Shown here: one piece after another, positions 48,102 through 56,544 of the stretch
Numbering within the stretch: the stretch's first letter is position 1
Layout of the letters: each line of letters opens with the position of its first letter
Assembly: GCF_019654975.1 (NCBI RefSeq)
Contig: NZ_BPEW01000002.1
Span: 186,001 to 250,000, forward strand
Reading direction: 5' to 3'
Length of the DNA stretch: 64,000 nt
Origin: Shewanella sp. c952
Lineage (GTDB): Bacteria; Pseudomonadota; Gammaproteobacteria; Enterobacterales; Shewanellaceae
The notes under the pieces: generated by a model
Databases searched by the model: none
What the model was told of the DNA's origin: nothing
The model's input: only the letters and a program-made list of their open reading frames with translations
Made by a program: the position numbers and the translations under genes

Positions 48102-48148
48102 TCTTAGCAAAGAGACGAGTAGTCTTAAATAAAGAGACGAGTAGTCTT
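48092..48148 (+). repeat. Three tandem copies of the rpoD stop region
   Basis: AGACGAGTAGTCTT occurs at 48092, 48113 and 48135, with spacing of 21 and 22. The first copy holds the rpoD codons GAC GAG and stop TAG. Each unit has AGAC...GTCT inverted ends. The copies differ only in short spacers. Confidence 0.85.
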
Positions 48149-48170
48149 TAGCTAGATTCAAAACTCATTG

Positions 48171-48200
48171 AAAAAGCTGCCTAATGGCAGCTTTTTTGTT
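48171..48200 (+). terminator. rpoD terminator
   Basis: AAAAAGCTGCC, loop TAAT, GGCAGCTTTTTTG. It lies 70 bases after the rpoD stop. Confidence 0.92.
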
Positions 48201-48280
48201 TCTGCGCTTACGAATCGACTTAATATTGATTAACAGATAAGCAGTTGAACCATTAGAGTTAAAAACAGCGAAAAACTCAG

Positions 48281-48309
48281 GTGACAAGCGCATTTAAACC
48301 TCGTATACT
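48281..48309 (+). promoter_or_regulatory. Promoter of tRNA-Ile2
   Basis: GTGACA (48281-48286) and TATACT (48304-48309) are spaced by 17 bases, 36 bases before the tRNA 5' end. Confidence 0.65.
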
Positions 48310-48345
48310 TCTTTTCGCTTTCGGTAGTGACGACTATCCTAAGTC

Positions 48346-48422
48346 GGCCCCTTAGCTCAGTTGGTTAGAGCATACGACTCATAATCGTCAGGTCCCCAGT
48401 TCGAGTCTGGGAGGGGCCACCA
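48346..48422 (+). tRNA. ileX: tRNA-Ile2 (anticodon CAU)
   Basis: This 77-base gene includes encoded CCA. The acceptor stem GGCCCCT/AGGGGCC and the anticodon CAT (48380-48382) match E. coli ileX, which also lies just after rpoD. The elongator Met tRNA has a different acceptor stem. The C34 would be changed to lysidine by TilS so that the tRNA reads AUA. Confidence 0.85.
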
Positions 48423-48432
48423 ATTTATGATG

Positions 48433-48463
48433 AGCCGCTTGAATTTATTCAAGCGGCTTTTTC
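48433..48463 (+). terminator. tRNA-Ile2 terminator
   Basis: AGCCGCTTGAA, loop TTTA, TTCAAGCGGCT, TTTTC. It follows the tRNA by 10 bases. Confidence 0.9.
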
Positions 48464-48528
48464 ATGTCAAAAATTTAAATGACTCTCCCCCTTACGTTCA
48501 TAGATAACATCATCGTCATCAACTCATG

Positions 48529-48557
48529 CAGTTCGAGTCTGGGAAGGGCCATCAATT
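48529..48557 (+). repeat. Duplicated 3' end of tRNA-Ile2
   Basis: This 29-base copy of the T-arm and 3' end (CAGTTCGAGTCTGGGAAGGG..., with GCCATCA) matches the tRNA at 48397-48425 with 27 of 29 bases. It lies 132 bases downstream. Partial tRNA-end copies mark attachment sites of integrated elements, or are remains of a lost tandem tRNA. Confidence 0.75.
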
Positions 48558-48567
48558 AAAAACGAAG

Positions 48568-48592
48568 AAGCCTACCTTGTGTAGGCTTTTTT
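48568..48592 (+). terminator. Second terminator after the tRNA remnant
   Basis: AAGCCTAC, loop CTTGT, GTAGGCTT, then a T run. This second terminator copy follows the tRNA fragment, as expected if a tRNA gene with its terminator was once duplicated. Confidence 0.85.
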
Positions 48593-48690
48593 ATGTCTTA
48601 AATTTAATCCAAGCATCATGCTAATTCTCGCAGTTCAAACGAAAAATAGGCTATTAGTCTCAGCAGTTTTTTATCGGCTAGTGATTACAA

Positions 48691-49287
48691 TCAAAGCGAC
48701 ACTTTTATCCCATTCATATGTGGGTGTTCTGCGAGAGCTAACATAGCCAAATCCTCATGGGTGTCGCCGTAGGCAAAGACTTCGCTATAGTCGGTTAGAC
48801 AAAACTGTTGCTGTACTTTGATTGCTTTCATCTCACAACTGCAATCCCCAGCCTGATAACGACCGCTGTAGTGACCCTGCTCTACGGCCATTTGGCTGCA
48901 GATTAACCTTATTCCCATAGATTCACACCAAGGCTGTAAGTAAAGGTCGAGAGATGCCGACACCAATACCACCTCAGTACCGTCTGCTTGATGCTTTTCG
49001 AGCACAGACAGCATTTCAGCTCGCAGAGAATTTGGAATTGTCTCCTTTGCGTATTGCTTACCAAGTGCGGTAACCGTTTTTATGTCTCGCCCTACAAAAG
49101 CACAATAGCTCACCAGTGGCCGGAGCTTACGTGCAGGAATAATGCCCAATCGGTAGAGTATGTATAACGGAGAAAGGAAAATAGAGCCAAGAAACAAACG
49201 TATAGGAGTGGCCGAATAAAGGATGAATCGAGTGTACATATCATGATGGGTTAGTGTGCCATCAAAATCAAATAGGGCTAGCTTCAA
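48691..49287 (-). CDS. HAD family IB hydrolase
   Basis: This 198-residue phosphatase-like protein has the HAD motifs: LFDFDGTLT (catalytic Asp pair), VVLVSASLDLYLQPW (motif II Ser) and YGDTHEDLAML (motif IV, Asp). The HAD-IB cap is replaced by a short helix with two hydrophobic segments (LFLGSIFLSPLYILYRLGI), as in the YfhB/CicA subgroup. Related proteins act on phosphoserine or phosphatidylglycerol-phosphate; the substrate here is not known. Confidence 0.8.
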   Translation of the reverse strand: MKLALFDFDGTLTHHDMYTRFILYSATPIRLFLGSIFLSPLYILYRLGIIPARKLRPLVSYCAFVGRDIKTVTALGKQYAKETIPNSLRAEMLSVLEKHQADGTEVVLVSASLDLYLQPWCESMGIRLICSQMAVEQGHYSGRYQAGDCSCEMKAIKVQQQFCLTDYSEVFAYGDTHEDLAMLALAEHPHMNGIKVSL

Positions 49288-49358
49288 ACAATACTCCTTT
49301 TAACTCGCGAGAGTTACTCAGTAACTTTATCTCGTTTAACCATTGATATCCACCCACT

Positions 49359-49386
49359 AAAAAGGGCTGCAAAGCAGCCCTTTTTT
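49359..49386 (-). terminator. Terminator of the CstA gene
   Basis: AAAAAGGGCTGC, loop AAA, GCAGCCCTTTTT. It ends the minus-strand CstA gene and may also work in the other direction. Confidence 0.9.
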
Positions 49387-49401
49387 CAGGTAAAAGTTAG
49401 C

Positions 49402-50871
49402 CTATGACTCAGCAACAACTTTACGTTTCTGATGGGCAAGTATCAGCCCAATTAAACAGATAACACCAACTGCAATACCCACTGGCTGGCTCATCTCTTG
49501 TGGTAAACCAAGACCTATACCTGCGGTCATAATGTAAGACACTGTCACACAGGTACCAATGATGGCAGGTAAGCTGACTATCCAATGGAAAGTTCCGCGA
49601 TCAAACAGATACTTAGTTGCCAACCACAATACACTGGTCGATAACAACATATTAGAGAATGCGAAGTAACGCCAGATCAATGAGAAATCAATTTTAGTCA
49701 TGAAGTACGCAATGATTAGAATTGGAATGGCTAACAATAGACGGTTACGCATACTTTGCGGGATCTTAAACGCATCAGTAATAGTCAGTCGCAAAGAACG
49801 GAATGCTGTATCACCTGAGGTAATCGGGAAAATCGCCACTGCGATAATCGCCATGATACCACCAGCAACCCCAAGGTAAGTTGTGGCAACTTGGTTTACA
49901 ACAAGGCCTGGGCCGCCCGCATCGAGAATGCTCTTAAGCTCTACATAGCCACCTGGGAATGCTGCAATACCAGCCAATGCCCATACACACGCTACGATGC
50001 CTTCAGACATCATCGCACCATAATAAACAGGGCGAACGTATTTCTCATTGGTTAAACAACGAGCCATGATTGGCGCTTGAGTAGAGTGAAAACCACTGAT
50101 AGCACCACAAGTAATAGTCACAAACAGTAGCGGCCATACAGGTAAACCATCAGGATTTGGCGCCAATAGGTCATTGTTATAATGGCTATGATCGAAATAG
50201 GCAAAAATATCGCCGACTTCAGGCAGTTGCGGCGCACTCACTAACAAGCCTATTGCGATAGAGACTGTCATAACTATCATCAATAAGCCGAACAGCGGAT
50301 AAAGCTTAGTGATGATTTTATCGATAGGAAGCATGGTTGCAAAAAAGTAGTAACCAAGGATCACCAACACCCAAAAGGTGTTATTGGCAAAAATGGTTCC
50401 CTCGAAGTAATCTAAGCTACTTAGCAACCCTGCAGGGCTCATGATAAAGACCACTCCGACGAAGAACAGCAACATCGCGGTGAATATTAACATTACGCCT
50501 TTAAAATAAATATTGAAGTAGTGCCCTGCAATTTCAGGCAGACTTTTACCATCCTCTTTGATACTCAGCACGCCTGAGAAGTAGTCGTGTACTGCACCAC
50601 CAATAATGTTACCCAATACAATCCAAACCAAAGCGATTGGGCCATATAATGCACCTAAGATAGGACCAAAGATTGGTCCGACACCGGCGACATTAAGAAA
50701 CTGAATAAGGTAAGCTTTAACCGGATGAACTTTTACGTAGTCCACACCGTCATCAAAACGCGTTTGAGGGGTTTTTGCTTTAGGATCAATGCCAGCTTGT
50801 TTCTCTACAAAAGGGCTGTAGAACTTATAAGCTAGCAATAGTAATCCAATGCAAATAAAGAAAATAAGCAT
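49402..50871 (-). CDS. CstA family carbon-starvation transporter
   Basis: This 489-residue inner-membrane protein has about thirteen helices. The CstA signature is visible: DYVKVHPVKAYLIQFLNVAGVGPIFGPILGALYG, GNIIGGAVHDYFSG and ITCGAISGFHSTQAPIMARCL. It is the short form of the family (E. coli CstA and BtsT have about 700). CstA and BtsT import peptides or pyruvate when carbon is scarce. The substrate of this form is not known. It has a long upstream region that suggests regulation. Confidence 0.87.
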   Translation of the reverse strand: MLIFFICIGLLLLAYKFYSPFVEKQAGIDPKAKTPQTRFDDGVDYVKVHPVKAYLIQFLNVAGVGPIFGPILGALYGPIALVWIVLGNIIGGAVHDYFSGVLSIKEDGKSLPEIAGHYFNIYFKGVMLIFTAMLLFFVGVVFIMSPAGLLSSLDYFEGTIFANNTFWVLVILGYYFFATMLPIDKIITKLYPLFGLLMIVMTVSIAIGLLVSAPQLPEVGDIFAYFDHSHYNNDLLAPNPDGLPVWPLLFVTITCGAISGFHSTQAPIMARCLTNEKYVRPVYYGAMMSEGIVACVWALAGIAAFPGGYVELKSILDAGGPGLVVNQVATTYLGVAGGIMAIIAVAIFPITSGDTAFRSLRLTITDAFKIPQSMRNRLLLAIPILIIAYFMTKIDFSLIWRYFAFSNMLLSTSVLWLATKYLFDRGTFHWIVSLPAIIGTCVTVSYIMTAGIGLGLPQEMSQPVGIAVGVICLIGLILAHQKRKVVAES

Positions 50872-51445
50872 GTTTTGTTAATCCGTATTTTGTAGGGTAA
50901 TTATTGTTATCCAAGTGTCAATCACATCGATTCTACGGTCAAGTAACAATGTGTTATACCAAAGTAGGGTTCGCATGTTTGCTTTTTTAAAGTAGGAGAT
51001 TTTACAGCTTGGCTGCAAGCGGAGAACATTACCGACGTCTAATTAACAAATCCTGCAAAAACGCAGAGTTAGTATGTGTTCAACTCCTCTCCATTCTCTT
51101 CGGTAATAATTGACTTATGCCCATGGTATGGACCGAATCAATGATGTTGTCATTAGAAAAATAATCGAACAAAAAAACAGCTGAGAGTACCTTTTAACAA
51201 TCAAGTTCACTTTCTAACGCCAACCAGCAGCATTTCTATAGCAATAGCTTTTGGAAATTCAACATAACTTAAGCTCGTTGGATATACCTGTTAAGTCGAG
51301 CGCCCTCGCCTTAACGGACACAGCTATCGGAGTTAGCTCCGCAAATAAGCGCAGACTTTATCGCTTCGATCATCTCTCGTCTCAATAAGGCATTTCTCTA
51401 TCCATAAAAATAGGATAGATTGAGTTGTATCAATCGTAATAGAGA
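50872..51445. other. Upstream region of the CstA gene
   Basis: About 570 bases between divergent genes. I see no gene. A short inverted repeat (CGGAG/CTCCG, 51328-51341) lies near the right end. Promoters for both genes lie here but their elements are unclear. Confidence 0.4.
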
Positions 51446-51868
51446 ATGTATAAACAGATGAAACAAAAGAGCATATTAGTAAAAAGCTACTTTGCTAAAA
51501 TTGAAACCGATAAGCGGCAGCAGATGTGGGAAGCAAAACCCAAGACCACTGATTGGGAATATTCTAGCTGTAAAGTGGATTCACAAAGGCTTAATGACGA
51601 TCTGCAGCAAGCTATTGAGTCTCTTAACGCACAAGGTTATAAAGTGGTGCAAATCACCCCCATCACCTCTGGCGACTTCCACTTTAGCGATCACTTAAGC
51701 GATCCGCACCTATTGGGCAATGGAGTGACCACCGAGGGCGGCTACGGTTACGGGTTTTCCTACACAGATAGCTTAGTCATTTTGGCTGAACAGGTAGTGT
51801 CTGAAATTGAAACACTCCCTACAGAAGAACCTACGATTATGTCAGAGGATGTGATTGTCGTTGATTAA
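51446..51868 (+). CDS. Hypothetical soluble protein
   Basis: This 140-residue protein has a charged N-terminus (MYKQMKQKSILVKSYFAKIETDKRQ), no signal peptide and an acidic C-terminus. The centre includes LNAQGYKVVQITPITSG and a glycine/tyrosine-rich stretch (GGYGYGFSYTDSLVILAEQ). The first part resembles the general shape of DUF4177-type proteins (an A-Q-G-Y-K-V-V-Q core), but I cannot assign it with confidence. It is convergent with the gene at 51888 with only 19 bases between. Confidence 0.65.
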   Translation: MYKQMKQKSILVKSYFAKIETDKRQQMWEAKPKTTDWEYSSCKVDSQRLNDDLQQAIESLNAQGYKVVQITPITSGDFHFSDHLSDPHLLGNGVTTEGGYGYGFSYTDSLVILAEQVVSEIETLPTEEPTIMSEDVIVVD

Positions 51869-51887
51869 TCCGAATTGAGATTAGGTG

Positions 51888-52922
51888 TTAAACGTTCTGA
51901 AATAAGAACTCTAGTGTAAATGTGATAATGACTTGATGAATACGCTCAGAGACAGCATCTTCTTTGCTCCAGTTATATTCAGGGGTCACTGAGTAAAATA
52001 ACCAATCACGGGCAAAGTTCTGTCGATAAGTAAAACCGACACTTGCATTTTGAATATAGTAGTAAGGCTCATCGACACTGTGTATTGCCCCTTGGTAACT
52101 AATCGCCTGAGTGTTACTAATATATTGATAAAGCTGCACACTTGATCCCAACTCCCAACCATTTCCGCGGTTCTCATATTGCGCAGCACCACTCCAGCGC
52201 AGCAGGAAGGTCTCATTAAATGAGTGCTCGACATCCAAACCACTAGACTGCCCGGTAACCTTTTTTTCTTGATAGAGTTTTTGGGTAAAGCGGGCAACGG
52301 TATTATCTGAAAACGGATAGGCATAACGCCACCTTGCTTCAACTTTTGGCTTTAAATTGGCTTGAATATTAAAACTGCTTCGCCCTTTGGCATACCAGTC
52401 ATAACGCAGACCAACTTCGCGCTCTCGCTCTGTGTTTGGCGCTTTCGATGCCGCAAAGAGATCATCTTCCTCCGTCGAACCTAAAATGAGTTTAAGACGT
52501 TTATTAACACCAGGAAGATTTAGGCGAGCCTTGAAGTTAGCTCTGTATTTGAAACTTTCTTTCTCATAAAACGAAAAGTCGTTGTACCAACGAATGACTG
52601 TGCCTGCTCGCGCATCCTCTTCTATACGATCGTCAACAAAGAAGCTATCGAACCAGATAGCCGGCTGGCAAAATTTGGTATTGAGGTAATCAAATGCTCG
52701 ATCTATTGCTTGGTGTTGCTGCGAGACACTATGGCAAGGAGCATCGTCCTCTATTTGAGTACTAGCAGGTGGCAGTTTAGAGGCCGCGACTTCAGTCTGC
52801 TCATCAGAGGGCAGTGTTGATGCCTTTTGTCGCTCAGACGACTGTTCTGCGGCGAATACGGGGACCAATGCCAATAAGCTAACAATAAGAACTGCGACAA
52901 CGATTTGGGATGGAGACGACAA
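51888..52922 (-). CDS. Exported protein with beta-strand-rich body, unknown
   Basis: This 344-residue protein starts with TTG at 52922, the only start codon in frame after an upstream stop. A signal peptide (SLLALVPVFAAEQ) precedes a low-complexity linker, then a Cys pair (C63/C84 area, APCHSV...KFCQPA). The body alternates polar and aromatic residues (YKYRANFKARLNL, RWRYAYPFSDNTVARFTQ), as in outer-membrane barrels. It has no typical C-terminal Phe (it ends FQNV). It is a conserved-type envelope protein with no name I can give. Confidence 0.65.
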   Translation of the reverse strand: MSSPSQIVVAVLIVSLLALVPVFAAEQSSERQKASTLPSDEQTEVAASKLPPASTQIEDDAPCHSVSQQHQAIDRAFDYLNTKFCQPAIWFDSFFVDDRIEEDARAGTVIRWYNDFSFYEKESFKYRANFKARLNLPGVNKRLKLILGSTEEDDLFAASKAPNTEREREVGLRYDWYAKGRSSFNIQANLKPKVEARWRYAYPFSDNTVARFTQKLYQEKKVTGQSSGLDVEHSFNETFLLRWSGAAQYENRGNGWELGSSVQLYQYISNTQAISYQGAIHSVDEPYYYIQNASVGFTYRQNFARDWLFYSVTPEYNWSKEDAVSERIHQVIITFTLEFLFQNV

Positions 52923-53047
52923 GCAATTCGCTCACTGATAAAGGGTGTTGCCCAATAGTAACACTAGCCACATTTGGGCTACAGTGATTTAACTAAAAAC
53001 AAAGTTTGTAGCGACACAGCTTCGACCCGTGTTTTTAAAACGAAAAA

Positions 53048-53080
53048 AAGCAGGAATAAAAGAATTTTCCTGCTTGGAAG
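53048..53080 (-). terminator. Terminator of the porin-like gene
   Basis: AAGCAGGAA (53048-53056) pairs with TTCCTGCTT (53067-53075); the minus strand has a T run after it. A second inverted repeat, AACGAGT/ACTCGTT with inner GGTGT/ACACC (53096-53131), lies between it and the stop codon. Confidence 0.8.
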
Positions 53081-53151
53081 GGAGCGTTTGCAGCCAACGA
53101 GTATGGTGTAATGACACCGCTTACACTCGTTGCCGCATTAACTAGAAGTGC

Positions 53152-54342
53152 TTAATATTTTGCTTGGAAGGTTAACCAAAGCTTATCGGTATCATTTGAG
53201 AAGCTATACCCCTCATCAGCACCGCTAAAGCTTGCGTATTTAACGCCTAGGCTGTAGTGCTTCGCAAATGGATAAGTTGCAGCAACGCCCCATTCTTTAC
53301 CCATATCGATATCGCCAAAATCAGAATCGAACTTGTGGTATTTAGCGAGTAACTTTAAGCCCGCTACCTTAGCTGTCAAAACAACATGGGCGTCAACAAG
53401 ACCATTTTCCCAGTTACCTTTACCACCGAATAGGAACTTATCTGTCCAACCGTTAAAAGCGTGTAGCGTTGCTAATGGAGTGATAAAGCCAGCTTTACCA
53501 TCATCAGAGCCTAGTACTTCGTAACCGGCTTTGAAGCCAAAGGCATCTAGGTTAATACCTGCGCCCAACTTGTAGTAACTTGCACTGTAGCTAACTGGGT
53601 TATCACCCGCTTCAGATTGCTGTGCAAACTCAGCTTCGTAGCTCAACTTAAGTGCATCTAGCTTAATGTCGCCCGTTGCACGAACACCATAAGTGTCTGT
53701 AGAAAAAGCGGCGACATCTTGGTTATCAATTAGGTAACCGTAACCAGTAATTTTGGCGAAATCTAGACCTGAATAGTTAATGTTAACTAGGTTCGTTTCG
53801 TTTTCATGCTCTTCTTTACCTGAGCCTTCAGGGAAGATACGGTTAACTGTAGCCACGTAAGCGTAATATGCAGTCAAGCCTTCGATGGCGGTATTTTTTA
53901 CCGAAAATGCATCATAAGTTTGCTCATTCTGACGGAAACCTACACCACCAACAAAACGTTGGTTATCAAGCAAAATACGTTGGCGACCAAATTTAGCCAA
54001 TGTTTCAGCTGGTCCTTTATAACCAATAAAACCTTGGTTAATTTGGGTGTACGCATAGTCAGCAATTAGCGGCTCGTTATCTGTTGAGCGAACGTCATCA
54101 ATTTCCGCTACAGCGAACAAATTATAGATATCACCAGTTTGGTAATTTAAACGGGTACGTAAAGTTGTTTGGTTTTCTTGATCAACATTGGCAACATCAA
54201 CATCTTCATAACGAAGACGGAATTGAACTTTAACTTTTGAGTCATCAATGAATGCTTTCTTAAGAGGGTCAACGGTGTCGGCGGCGACAGCGCTAGAAGC
54301 TAAACTTGCAAGTACGGCTAACGTTAGGGCATGGACTTTCAT
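53152..54342 (-). CDS. Alginate-export-like/porin outer-membrane protein
   Basis: This 396-residue protein has a signal peptide (MKVHALTLAVLASLASSAVAA) and an outer-membrane barrel with a motif typical of the alginate export (AlgE-like) or OprD-like porins: VQFRLRYEDVDVANVDQ, TRLNYQTGDIYNLFAVAEI, GRQRILLDNQRFVGGVGFRQNEQTYDAF. It ends in Tyr (FQAKY). Shewanella genomes carry several such proteins, and the substrate is not known. Its upstream region has a CRP-like site and a palindrome. Confidence 0.8.
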   Translation of the reverse strand: MKVHALTLAVLASLASSAVAADTVDPLKKAFIDDSKVKVQFRLRYEDVDVANVDQENQTTLRTRLNYQTGDIYNLFAVAEIDDVRSTDNEPLIADYAYTQINQGFIGYKGPAETLAKFGRQRILLDNQRFVGGVGFRQNEQTYDAFSVKNTAIEGLTAYYAYVATVNRIFPEGSGKEEHENETNLVNINYSGLDFAKITGYGYLIDNQDVAAFSTDTYGVRATGDIKLDALKLSYEAEFAQQSEAGDNPVSYSASYYKLGAGINLDAFGFKAGYEVLGSDDGKAGFITPLATLHAFNGWTDKFLFGGKGNWENGLVDAHVVLTAKVAGLKLLAKYHKFDSDFGDIDMGKEWGVAATYPFAKHYSLGVKYASFSGADEGYSFSNDTDKLWLTFQAKY

Positions 54343-54899
54343 TTATTGTAATCCTTTTGTTTCATCATTCTCACAAAAGGTTATAAAGCTGAAAACAGTT
54401 TGAAAACTTGATCTAGAACAATGTTACTAAATGATTACAACCTTGTATCCATAACTGTGAGCAAGATCATTAACACCTACTAATTTAGAGGTACCTATAA
54501 ATAGGTATTTATTTCATTTTTCTTAAATTTATATTTCTAATTCAGATAAATGCAAAGCAGATAAAATACAGGCTGGAGCTGAAATATGTGGATAAAAATA
54601 CCTTAAAGAGACGATAAACTCGACACTATTTCTACTCATTTATTACATTATAGGCAACTATAAATGGCCAAATAACCATTGCTAAATAGGTAAGATGCTT
54701 ACTATCACACCTCAGTGTTATCCAGTTAAATGGTAAAACAGAGCTTACCTACTATCACCAAGCATGATTAACCTGTTCTGCTGAAGCCATTAATACTTTG
54801 CAGATAAGCACCATGATCTTCACCTTGAAATTCATCTTAGTATTAGCTTTAATTAACCCGTTAAATCGAGTTTATTAATATCTAATTAAAGGGGTTTTT
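54343..54899. other. Divergent intergenic region
   Basis: About 560 A/T-rich bases. It holds the candidate CRP site and palindrome and the promoters for both neighbours. A 21-residue hydrophobic open frame at 54813-54878 has no ribosome site and is not called. Confidence 0.45.
54456..54471 (-). promoter_or_regulatory. Candidate CRP site upstream of the porin-like gene
   Basis: TGTGAGCAAGATCATT fits TGTGA-N6-TCACA in 8 of 10 conserved positions. It lies about 115 bases before the ATG. A palindrome TACCTA-TAAA-TAGGTA follows at 54492-54507. Confidence 0.4.
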
Positions 54900-55139
54900 A
54901 TGTTAGGCGAAGATCATTCTCTGCTCCATGAGTTTCCTGAGTACCAAGCTGTCATTACCAAGCTTTGTCAAAGTGATAGCGCATTTACAAAAGATGCTAA
55001 ACATTACGATGCACTAGATAAAGAGATCCGCGAGTTAGAGCTCAACGGCGCCCCGATAGATGATGAAGCGATGCATCAACTCAAGCATGATCGTGCTGAG
55101 CTTAAAGATGCACTATTCCAGCGGCTGTCGAGCCAGTAA
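54900..55139 (+). CDS. YdcH/DUF465 family protein
   Basis: This 79-residue soluble helical protein matches the DUF465 (YdcH) family: MLGEDHSLLHEFPEYQ at the start and FTKDAKHYDALDKEIRELE and LKHDRAELKDALFQRL, with a helical-hairpin pattern. The function of this family is unknown. A ribosome site AAGGGG lies just upstream. Confidence 0.85.
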   Translation: MLGEDHSLLHEFPEYQAVITKLCQSDSAFTKDAKHYDALDKEIRELELNGAPIDDEAMHQLKHDRAELKDALFQRLSSQ

Positions 55140-55191
55140 TCGAAATCAATAACAAAGCATAATGATTAAGGCTAAAGCTAAATTATTAGGA

Positions 55192-55474
55192 GCTGTTGAT
55201 CTTTAGAGCTTAGTTTTCGTTCGATTCTTTACCGTAAGGAATCATTATTTTAGTACAAGGCTTGAGCGATGCTGCTTAGCTGGCTAAGCGAAAGCTCGTA
55301 ACGCATTCTTGTCATAAAAGAATAAAAGCATTGAAACGAACCCGAAGGGCCGCACTTCTTGGCTATTTTGACTGTGTTGTAGGTTATTTGTGGAAAATGA
55401 CTAAACGACATGGGCTCCGCTTTGTCAAAATAGCCAATAAACTGCGGCAAAAACAACCGTAAAAGGTCAACAGC
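55192..55474. mobile_element. MITE-like palindromic element
   Basis: About 283 bases are bounded by near-identical inverted ends: GCTGTTGATCTTT (55192-55204) and AAAGGTCAACAGC (55462-55474), with one mismatch. It has no coding capacity. Inside, TTGGCTATTTTGAC and GTCAAAATAGCCAA (55359-55372, 55424-55437) form a long hairpin, extended by GCCGCA/TGCGGC. No clear target duplication was seen. It may be a non-autonomous element or an insertion-sequence remnant. Confidence 0.5.
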
Positions 55475-55596
55475 CGCTAGATTCTTTAATCAAAAAACAC
55501 CTAAACCAACACTTTTACAACTAAATAAACACAACTGTTTCACCCTGTTAAATAACCTGTTATCTTTGCCGCGCATATTTAGAAAGGATACCAAAC

Positions 55597-56487
55597 ATGT
55601 CGCTGCAAAAATCATCACCACTTTCATTTTTAAAATCAATTTCAATAGCAAAATTTTTGCCAATACTGCTAATTATCATAGCCTTATTTAACTCCTATTT
55701 TATTGTTATCGAGGGCCATGTCGGCGTGGTAAAACGCTTTGGTGAAGCCAAAGGCCAACAAAATCCAGGCTTACACTTTAAAATTCCATTTATCGAAACG
55801 GTCGAGTTAATCGAAGTACGTACCCGTAAGAATGCTGAGAAAATGGCATCAAGCACCAAAGAACAGATGCCGGTCACTATTGAAGTGTCTGTCAACTGGA
55901 CCGTCAACAAAGAAGCCGCGTTAGATCTGTTTAAACGATATGGTGGCCTCACTCAGTTTGAACAACGTATTCTTGACCCACGTTTTCGTTCTGCGACAAA
56001 AGACACTATCCCGCAGTTTGAAGCGGAGCAGCTTATCCAAGACCGAGCCAGTGCAATTCAAGGCATCGAGCGTCGCTTAGCTGAAGAGATGGAAGGCTTC
56101 CCTGTCGTGGTTGATAATATCCAGATTGAAAATATTGTCTTACCGCAGAAGTACATCAACTCGATTGAGATAAAACAAACAGAGAAGAACTTAGCCGCCG
56201 CAGAAGAGCACAAACTTGAGCGTCAACGCCTAGAAGCACTTCGCGCAGTAAACACTGCCGACGCTCAAGCTAAAGGGATACTTAAAATTGCAGAGGCTGA
56301 AGCACAGTCAATACTGCTAAAAGGTAAAGCTGAGGCACAAGCAATTGAAGCCAAAGCTAAGGCGCTTAAGAATAACCCGTTAATTGTAAAACTTACCGAA
56401 GCACAAGCGTGGGATGGCAAACTGCCAAGCACCATGATGGGTGACGGTGTTATGCCAATTATGGATATAAGAGACGATAGTAAATAA
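55597..56487 (+). CDS. SPFH/prohibitin family membrane protein
   Basis: This 296-residue protein has an N-terminal membrane helix (about 20-38) and an SPFH (band 7) domain: GVVKRFGEAKGQQNPGLHFKIPF, VTIEVSVNWTVNKEAAL and IQIENIVLPQKYINSIEIKQ. A long alanine/glutamate-rich helix follows (AEAEAQSILLKGKAEAQAIEAKAKAL). It is like HflC or stomatin and would form membrane rings or microdomains. It has no HflK partner gene. A terminator follows. Confidence 0.87.
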   Translation: MSLQKSSPLSFLKSISIAKFLPILLIIIALFNSYFIVIEGHVGVVKRFGEAKGQQNPGLHFKIPFIETVELIEVRTRKNAEKMASSTKEQMPVTIEVSVNWTVNKEAALDLFKRYGGLTQFEQRILDPRFRSATKDTIPQFEAEQLIQDRASAIQGIERRLAEEMEGFPVVVDNIQIENIVLPQKYINSIEIKQTEKNLAAAEEHKLERQRLEALRAVNTADAQAKGILKIAEAEAQSILLKGKAEAQAIEAKAKALKNNPLIVKLTEAQAWDGKLPSTMMGDGVMPIMDIRDDSK

Positions 56488-56518
56488 AACTAATCAGTAT
56501 CAACTCTACTTAACGTAC

Positions 56519-56544
56519 AACGGGGCCTAATGGCCCCGTTTTTG
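56519..56544 (+). terminator. Terminator of the SPFH gene
   Basis: AACGGGGCC, loop TAAT, GGCCCCGTT, then a T run. Confidence 0.92.

Noticed and set aside
48346..48422. Reading the CAU tRNA as elongator tRNA-Met.
   Set aside because: The GGCCCCT acceptor stem and its position after rpoD match tRNA-Ile2 (ileX).
50905..50935. A CRP-like half site (TGTGA) upstream of the CstA gene.
   Set aside because: The second half site does not fit, so CRP control cannot be supported.
54813..54878. A 21-residue hydrophobic open frame (MIFTLKFILVLALINPLNRVY).
   Set aside because: No ribosome site and no overlap or coupling with the next gene.
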